NCBI GenBank assembly: GCA_023897205.1
Contig: JAHWDD010000016.1
Coordinates: 434,001 to 498,000 of the forward strand
DNA: 64,000 nucleotides
From: Exophiala sp. HKRS030
Lineage: Eukaryota > Ascomycota > Eurotiomycetes > Chaetothyriales > Herpotrichiellaceae
Reading direction: 5' to 3'
The notes below the pieces were generated by a model, which did not search any database, was not told the DNA's origin, and saw only the letters and a list, made by a program, of their open reading frames with translations. Positions within the stretch are counted from its first letter, which is position 1, and each line of letters opens with the position of its first letter. This document shows, one piece after another, positions 58,335-64,000 of this stretch. A program made the position numbers and the translations under genes.

Positions 58335-60565
58335 AGTATTGGCCTTGCTATGCACGTTGGGTCGTTCCACAGAAAGTGAGTGTATTCTCCGGTTCTCAAA
58401 TTTACGCCTCTCCTAACATGTTATTCCCCTGCCCAGTTACCATAACGGTTGTAATAGCTTTTTACCATGCCACCTTTTGCTGGGCTTGACATTCTTGCAC
58501 ATCATTCCAGGAATATTCAAGCTTGTCCCAGTCACGATTAGGACCACGAGCAGGATATGGGCTCGGAAATCCAGGTTGGACATGAGTCAAGCGCACGCAT
58601 CGATCTTATCATGTTGCTATTGAGCTTGAACAGGAGATATGGTTGACGGTTGACGAGATCATGAAGCAGAGATTAACCATCCATATTGGGGACATCATTG
58701 TGGTGCATTGGGTCTATGCGTCCTGCACTCACCAACGCCATCGGCACATGTAGCACTTTTCAGACAAAACATCGTGAGCTAATTACATTTGCTCCAACTC
58801 TCCTTGAACTTGGCTACTTTCCTTTCTGAGCTGTGATTTCCCTACATGCCATACGTTCTTGCGCAGTTAAATCACCCATCAGCTCCTCCGCCATGGTACC
58901 AGCGCCTTTACCTTCTTCGTTGTACCAACCACTCAATTTTCCCGTTTCCATCCCGGAATTTGCTCATCCCTAAGTTTGATTACGCTTCGACCCCCAAACC
59001 CTTCCTGTCCGGTAGAAATGGCGCGATATCAGGGTCCATAAAAATATACTAAGTAGCCAATTTCCCACGATTTCAAAGCATAACACTGTCTACAATGGCA
59101 CAGCAGTGACCCAAAATAGGTACTGCAGACGAAACTGCCCAGCTCATGCAGACATATATGGCCAAAAAGAAACAGCAAAGAGACCACTCGCCCATGGCTG
59201 AGACTACTTACTCCATAACGCACTCACATAAAGTGGTTACCATACCTCTTCGTCTTTCGACTCTCTATAAATTCTGCAGCCTGCCTGGCAATGTTTGACC
59301 ACACTCTCTCTCCCCTCGCTGCCCCTTCTCGTCACGCAACGCCACGCCACACCACCAGTATTGCAGCAAGTGACCCCAGCCCCATCACCGCCGAGTAAAC
59401 CATTCACCTCCCCTCTCACCCACTTCACCCTCTATCTCCCTCCCTCCCCGCCGGGGTCTTCATATGTACCACACCTCCGAAATTCCCTGACGGATTGACC
59501 ACACCAGCGCATAGCATGGCTCAACGGGACCGCACCTGCCCTTCTTTACCCTGAAAGACCCCTACCTCTGGCCTTTAACCCACGGGCCTTTCGGGACTGA
59601 CGAGTCCTGTATCCTACTACTACAATATAAACCAGTAGTAGTTAGTGGCGGTAGGCAGGGGAAAGGACGGGCAGCACTAGTCGGTCCGTGCATGATTGAC
59701 CATCCTCCCCGCTGTTCTTCGTGGCAATCTGACAATCCTCTCTAAGTCTTAACAAGATTTGTTCCTTGTCCCATTTAATAATGCTGTGTGTGTGTGCCTC
59801 TGTCCCATGTTTTAACCGATGATGACTCCTTGGTTGATCGATTTGATGAAATGATTAGCTTGGCTGCAGAGATCCAGAGGAGGCCTCTCGCTCTTCCTTT
59901 CCACTTTCCACTGTGGGTCTTCCGCTTCTTCTCCCCGTAGGTAGTAGATAGATGGAAGAGCGATGACTAGATCCAAGGACTCGACACCGCTTATCCTACC
60001 TCATTCACCTATTTATCGAGACGCTTGCCTATGTATATACATGTAATAGTTCTGAGGTTAACCTTTCTTTTTTTACCTTTTCTCGCCGTGACTAAAGTAG
60101 GATATGACTTCGGGGATATACGCCCCTATATAAAGATAAAGTATAACTATTCGTCAAAATACTTTAGTAGGGATAGAGAATTCTACTGCTCTTAACTAAA
60201 GTATAGAGAATTTTACTACTCTTGTATTGTATTACTATTTACCCCGGGGCGTCTTGTGTGCTATTTAGCTATACACACTTAACATTGGCCCTCTGGCTAC
60301 CTACGAGCACGAATGCCGCCGAATGAACGCCGAATTAATAGGAAGCTTCAGTCCATGTTCGCCAAAAGACAGTCCGCATAATACGTAGGAGCTAGTTCCC
60401 CTCAGTCGTGTCCTCGATCATCAAGTATCCTGAACATTTCGACACTCAATCATCGGTATCAATCATCGGTGCTTGCCCAGCTCTCTTGAGTGATGAGAAG
60501 TATCCGCCGAACCTGGCGAATATGATGAGACAAATCATATACCTGAGTACTTCATGACACATGGA
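58335..60565. other. Long intergenic region with AT-rich relic
   Basis: This 2.2-kb region lies between convergent genes. Frames of 60-70 codons at 58846-59498 have no features. From ~60040 to 60290 the sequence is AT-rich and holds a 21-bp direct repeat with 30-bp period (60173-60193, 60203-60223); its two copies differ only by C-to-T and G-to-A. CTAAAGTA words also recur in both orientations. This could be the end of a decayed, RIP-altered repeat. Confidence 0.5.
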
Positions 60566-61401
60566 TCAAACCGACATAGGGTCGTACTCGTCATCGTCAT
60601 CATCCTCAGAGTAGATTCGTACGCCGTCCACATCTCCCTCTTCACCTTCACCATCTGCCATATTTTCCGAAGAGATGAGCTTCTGAGCACGAGACTTGAC
60701 CGACGATTCTCTTTTTGGAAGTTGACGTTTCTTCGTTGGCGTGGGGACTTCAGAGTCTTCCGAAGTGACGACGCCATCCGAGTCCCCACCATCTTCCTCG
60801 TCTGAGAGACTTCGACGCTGCGTTCGCTTTCTCTTTCTTCCAGGGACATATTTGGGAGCCGAAATCTTGCCGATCTTGTTCTTTGGCCCAGTGTGATTAT
60901 TTTGGAGCGGTGTGCTTGCTGGATAATGATAGTCAGTACAGAGATCGTGCAATCCAACGGAGAGAAGGATATGGTACCTGGTGTAATGAGACCATCGGTC
61001 GGCGCAATGATGATCTTCGTGTCCTCTTCGGATTTCTTGATCTCCACATCCTTCTTGATGATTGCTGTCGTCGCTTTGTCAACATAGCCGAATGACTTCA
61101 GCGATGCTTGGTCTTTGCCGGCTCGCATCATTGCGTTGAAAGTGTCTTTGATCGCTCGAGGCGTTGGAGTAGGAGCTTCGCCCACTGACACAATCAGTAC
61201 TTTAAGGCTGGTTCAGGGCACGCGTTTGACTTACACCAGTTCTGGCTCACCGCTTCTGCATTAATCTGATGCTTGCCGAGCGTGAGGAGATGAGTTCTGA
61301 GAAGCTAATAGTCACGTTATTCATAAATGGCATCGACGCTCTCGTCAGGCTGAACTCACGTCAAGCTTTCTAGAATCGGTCCACGCAGCACCAGGGGCCA
61401 T
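60566..61401 (-). CDS. Small nuclear protein with N-terminal helical (Myb-like) domain
   Basis: Exons 61401-61360, 61304-61235, 61184-60978 and 60918-60566; all introns are 50-59 nt. The product is 223 residues. The N-terminal ~60 residues (MAPGAAWTDSRKLDLLRTHL, LTLGKHQINAEAVSQNWLGE, then PTPTPRAIKDTFNAMMRAGK) look like a three-helix Myb/SANT-type module. The remainder is disordered: a basic cluster (PGRKRKRTQRRS) with neighbouring SDEEDGGDSDG, then TKKRQLPKRESS and a very acidic tail (SEDDDDDEYDPMSV). Mixed basic and acidic blocks are usual in chromatin-associated proteins. Only the fourth exon is a long frame, so an ORF-only view shows a wrong protein. Function is unknown; nuclear location is inferred. 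It is unrelated in intron position to the 56.9-kb gene. Confidence 0.78.
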
Positions 61402-62337
61402 TTTGGGAGGTTAATGAGCGGTGAATGAAAACGAATGAGGTACTGTCTTCCCAGCGGGAATTGAACTCGACGAGATGGACTCTTTGGCTGGGAGCGGGTT
61501 TCAAAACAATTGACTAGAACAGTAGGTTGACGATGAGTTGAAGGAGAAGTTAGTTAGGTCAGAAAGCGACGTGTATTAGAAGATCGAGAGATTGCAGGCA
61601 GAGGCAAATCTTGGCAGATGCTCTTCACCTTCGTTTGCCAGAATGCCTCAGGCAGCGCTCCGGCTGGGTTCCAAGGCTGTGAACGAGTGAACATCCCTCA
61701 CAGGCGCACCCTTTTGGGCAGTCTCCGAAATAGCCTCAGAGTACTTTGCGCAGCCCCGGTCATTTAGTCTGTGTGTTCCGGAATTAGCTGTGATAGTTGT
61801 TGATACAGTGGCTGCTTGTCAAACGATAAGGCTGAACAATCTAGACTTCATCGATGACATTGAGGGATGTAAGTTTGGAGCTACTCTTTGCAATCTATTC
61901 AAAGATTGTCTCTTCGGAACATGAATGTAATGGCTTGGGAATGAATCACACAGTCCTCTAGCTGCCAAGCTGCCTTCACCAAAAAGGATCTGGACATTTG
62001 CTATGGCAGTGTGCTCGCTTTTAATCCCAGTTGCTTTCAACGGTTACCCAAGGAAAAGGAAGTGATACCGTAGATTAGCCGGCAGCCTCGTTTCACAGAA
62101 TGGGAAGAGTCCACATGTCACGTGAGAGCAGGATTCAGCCTTGCGCGGTGTAAGCATCACGGCCTCCCGTGCGTGTTCAAGACAACAAGGGCACTTATTT
62201 AAGGCACAACTGAGTTTGTTGTCGTACATACGCTAATCCAACAGATACCAGATCTCGCCCTCGGTATGTGGGGGGTTATTAACTATCAATCTACAGTATA
62301 GTTCTTCATCATGCTTATCCAAATCTTCGTATCACAA
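61402..62337. other. Intergenic, no gene recognised
   Basis: This 936-bp gap lies between the nuclear-protein start and the Nudix stop, both genes on the minus strand. Minus frames of 61-73 codons (61819-62229) have no features. A TTCAATTCCCGC word (minus, ~61460) recalls a tRNA B box but has no matching stem. Nothing else was identified. Confidence 0.55.
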
Positions 62338-63706
62338 TTACAAGCTCGAACCCCTCCGCTTCCAAAATCTATACACATAGAATCCCAAACCAACCGCAGT
62401 CGCAAGCCGATACGCGAAGAAGACTCCAATCGCGACGTTGACTTGTTCATAATACCCACTTAACAGCTTACCCATGGCATGTTTTGGATCTGAACCGACT
62501 CCCAACCCACCTATCCCAACACGGTGTCTATCCGCATCGTCATCAGTGCTGAGATTTCCATTTTCCTTGGCGTTCGCAGCAGCCAATGCGACTGGTTCAG
62601 CCTCTGTAACTGTTGGAGTCGCGAGAGCTTGTGTCGAGGAATCAACAGCAGTTTGATTCGGCCAGCTACCGGAGGAGAACATGTCGGCAGTATTTCTTCT
62701 CAAATCCCGCGTGAATATGTAAACTAAGAACCTCAAGTCCGGTACCGTGAATGTCGGATACTTCCACAGCGCAACAGCATTGTACGGAGGTAATTGGTCC
62801 AGCAAATCTGCGAGGACACCCAAAGTCAGACCCCAAAGGAGAATCGGCTGCTGAAAGGCTAGTGACTGCGACGAGTGTGGTACACCGTATGGTGCTTGCG
62901 CCCAGCCTGATACAGTACTGAGGTTGTCGCCACCTTCAGCAGGTATAAAACCTGGGATAGAAGATGCGTAGATGGATTCCGAAGGTATGAGACGGACTGC
63001 ACTGAACATCATCCTGCCCATCATAAAGCGTAGGATTCTGTGGCCAATCGGCCCACGTGCTTGGCCATGCGGCTTGAGATATCCACGAACTCGCGGGTGC
63101 GAAGGGTTGGGGAGAGAATTGCGCGAAGTGGTACCCAGTGTAGAGCGGCGACTTCAGTCGGTTGTGGTTGCAGGGAAGGAGAAGTCTTGGATGTGAGCAC
63201 GAATATATAGGGACAAAGCACCATCAACGTGTCTTTCCCCATGCAGTAGTGACAAGGCGGTCGGGAAGGTTCCCGGCATGAAGACATCCAGCAGTTTCAA
63301 GATCAAGACCAGTCTCCTCACGTGTTTCACGAATTGCAGCAGCAAGATCATCCGCATCTTCTGGATCACGTTTCCCACCTGGGAGTGCTGTATGTCCCGA
63401 CCACCTGTCACCAGCTCGACCAGCGCGCTTGATGAACAGCAGTTCCGGGTCGCCATTTTGGACCCATTCTTGTGAGAAGAACTCCTCGAGTGTAGTGGGT
63501 GGGGAAGGAGAAGGATTCTCAACGTCTATGATCGAGCCGCTGGCGGCGACGACGGGGGCATACGCGGGGCGCACGCGGATCACAGCTGCGACGCTGGCTC
63601 GCTTCTTGCAATTCTCCGGAGTGGGGACGTGAGGGTACGGGTGTTGAGACCGGTGGACGAGGACTTGTTGAAGTGCTTGCACAATAGCCCTTGAACTGTC
63701 CGACAT
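62338..63706 (-). CDS. Nudix hydrolase, PCD1/NUDT7-type (CoA pyrophosphatase-like)
   Basis: The start is the ATG of MSDSSRAIVQALQQVL near 63706; the upstream TTG that opens the frame is not a eukaryotic start. Two one-base losses break the frame: a CCCC run at 63237-63240 and an AAA at 63025-63027 (plus strand). With both restored the protein is 456 residues without introns. The Nudix box reads GGKRDPEDADDLAAAIRETR followed by EETGLDL, preceded by LLFIKRAGRAGDRWSGHTAL. Then come LPDRLVTTAWGKDTLMVLCP, QPTEVAALHWVPLRAILSP, MMFSAVRLIPSES and a long C-terminal part with LLWGLTLGVLADLLDQLP and a C-terminal membrane segment. This architecture matches fungal Pcd1-like CoA/nucleotide diphosphatases. 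Substrate is inferred. Two independent single-base losses in one conserved gene favour sequence error over pseudogenisation. Confidence 0.85.
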
Positions 63707-64000
63707 TGTCAACCACGAATATAACGTGGGGAGGGGTAGGTGGGATAAATAGAAACAATGAGTCAACTGGGGCAGCCTGGAGGTTTATAAATAATTTCTA
63801 TATTGGAGTTGCCGAGGCTGCGGTTTGGGGAAGACGAGAGCCGTGATTTAATTGGTGGGACGAAAGCAGGCATCTCAGCCTTGGCATCTAGCCTTGCATA
63901 CACCAGGTCCGTGCGCGGTACGACTTCTCCTTTCATCACGAAGCCTACAGATTCCAGTTCGGAGCAGTGCAGACTATCTTCATTTGTGCAGTATCCTCGA
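63707..64000. other. Upstream region of the Nudix gene at the right edge
   Basis: These 294 bp upstream of the Nudix start contain the promoter and leader. No other gene begins visibly before the window ends. No core promoter element stands out. Confidence 0.5.

Noticed and set aside
61441..61500. tRNA gene suggested by a TTCAATTCCCGC word
   Set aside because: The flanking bases do not form a T-stem and no D-arm or acceptor stem is present.

Overview
The window is nuclear DNA of a filamentous ascomycete (Pezizomycotina). Genes are split by many 45-130 nt GT...AG introns with CTAAC/CTGAT-like branch sites. The gene set mixes mitochondrial and metabolic housekeeping genes with typical fungal families: a NACHT protein, a HET protein, a patatin, a GH51 arabinofuranosidase, a P450 remnant and a CmcJ/AsaB-like enzyme. 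Genus cannot be read from sequence alone. Splice models were built by hand by joining open frames at plausible splice sites until frame and family similarity agreed; no alignment or transcript data were used.

Layout. 0-13 kb: 5' part of a mitochondrial ClpX gene at the left edge (-), a frameshifted alpha/beta hydrolase (-), glycogen branching enzyme (+), a conserved mitochondrial-type protein (-) and a secreted copper amine oxidase (+). 14-26.5 kb: an NLR-like protein (alpha/beta hydrolase, NACHT, beta-propeller) (+), a HET-domain protein (-), a patatin-like phospholipase with a MITE in one intron (-) and a Cys-rich membrane protein (-); this looks like an allorecognition or immunity locus. 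27.9-32.3 kb: an SDR-like protein (+), a CmcJ/AsaB-like oxygenase (+) and a Myb/SANT-like nuclear protein (-). 33.3-37.8 kb: HSP60 (+) and an amino-acid/GABA-type permease (-). 38-44.5 kb: a gene-poor accessory stretch with tRNA-like debris, a 753-aa orphan gene (-) and a P450 pseudogene (+). 44.6-55.4 kb: GH51 arabinofuranosidase (-), an ER/secretory membrane protein (+), ATP synthase beta (-), cytochrome c oxidase subunit V (-) and cofilin (-). 56.9-63.7 kb: a Myb-like gene with three homologous first exons (+), another small nuclear protein (-) and a Nudix hydrolase (-).

Two points affect the whole annotation. First, at least eleven sites in otherwise well-conserved genes, including HSP60 and branching enzyme, need exactly one extra base to restore the frame. 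All are single-base losses and ten of eleven lie in G or C runs, which looks like homopolymer consensus error rather than gene decay. Second, the Myb-like gene at 56.9-58.3 kb has three tandem, homologous, ATG-bearing first exons. All end in the same splice phase before one shared second exon, which suggests alternative promoters giving interchangeable N-terminal DNA-binding halves.

ATP synthase beta, COX subunit V, HSP60 and ClpX are mitochondrial. The branching enzyme is cytosolic glycogen synthesis. The amine oxidase and GH51 enzyme are secreted nutrient-acquisition enzymes. The NACHT/HET/patatin trio is the most likely functional gene group.
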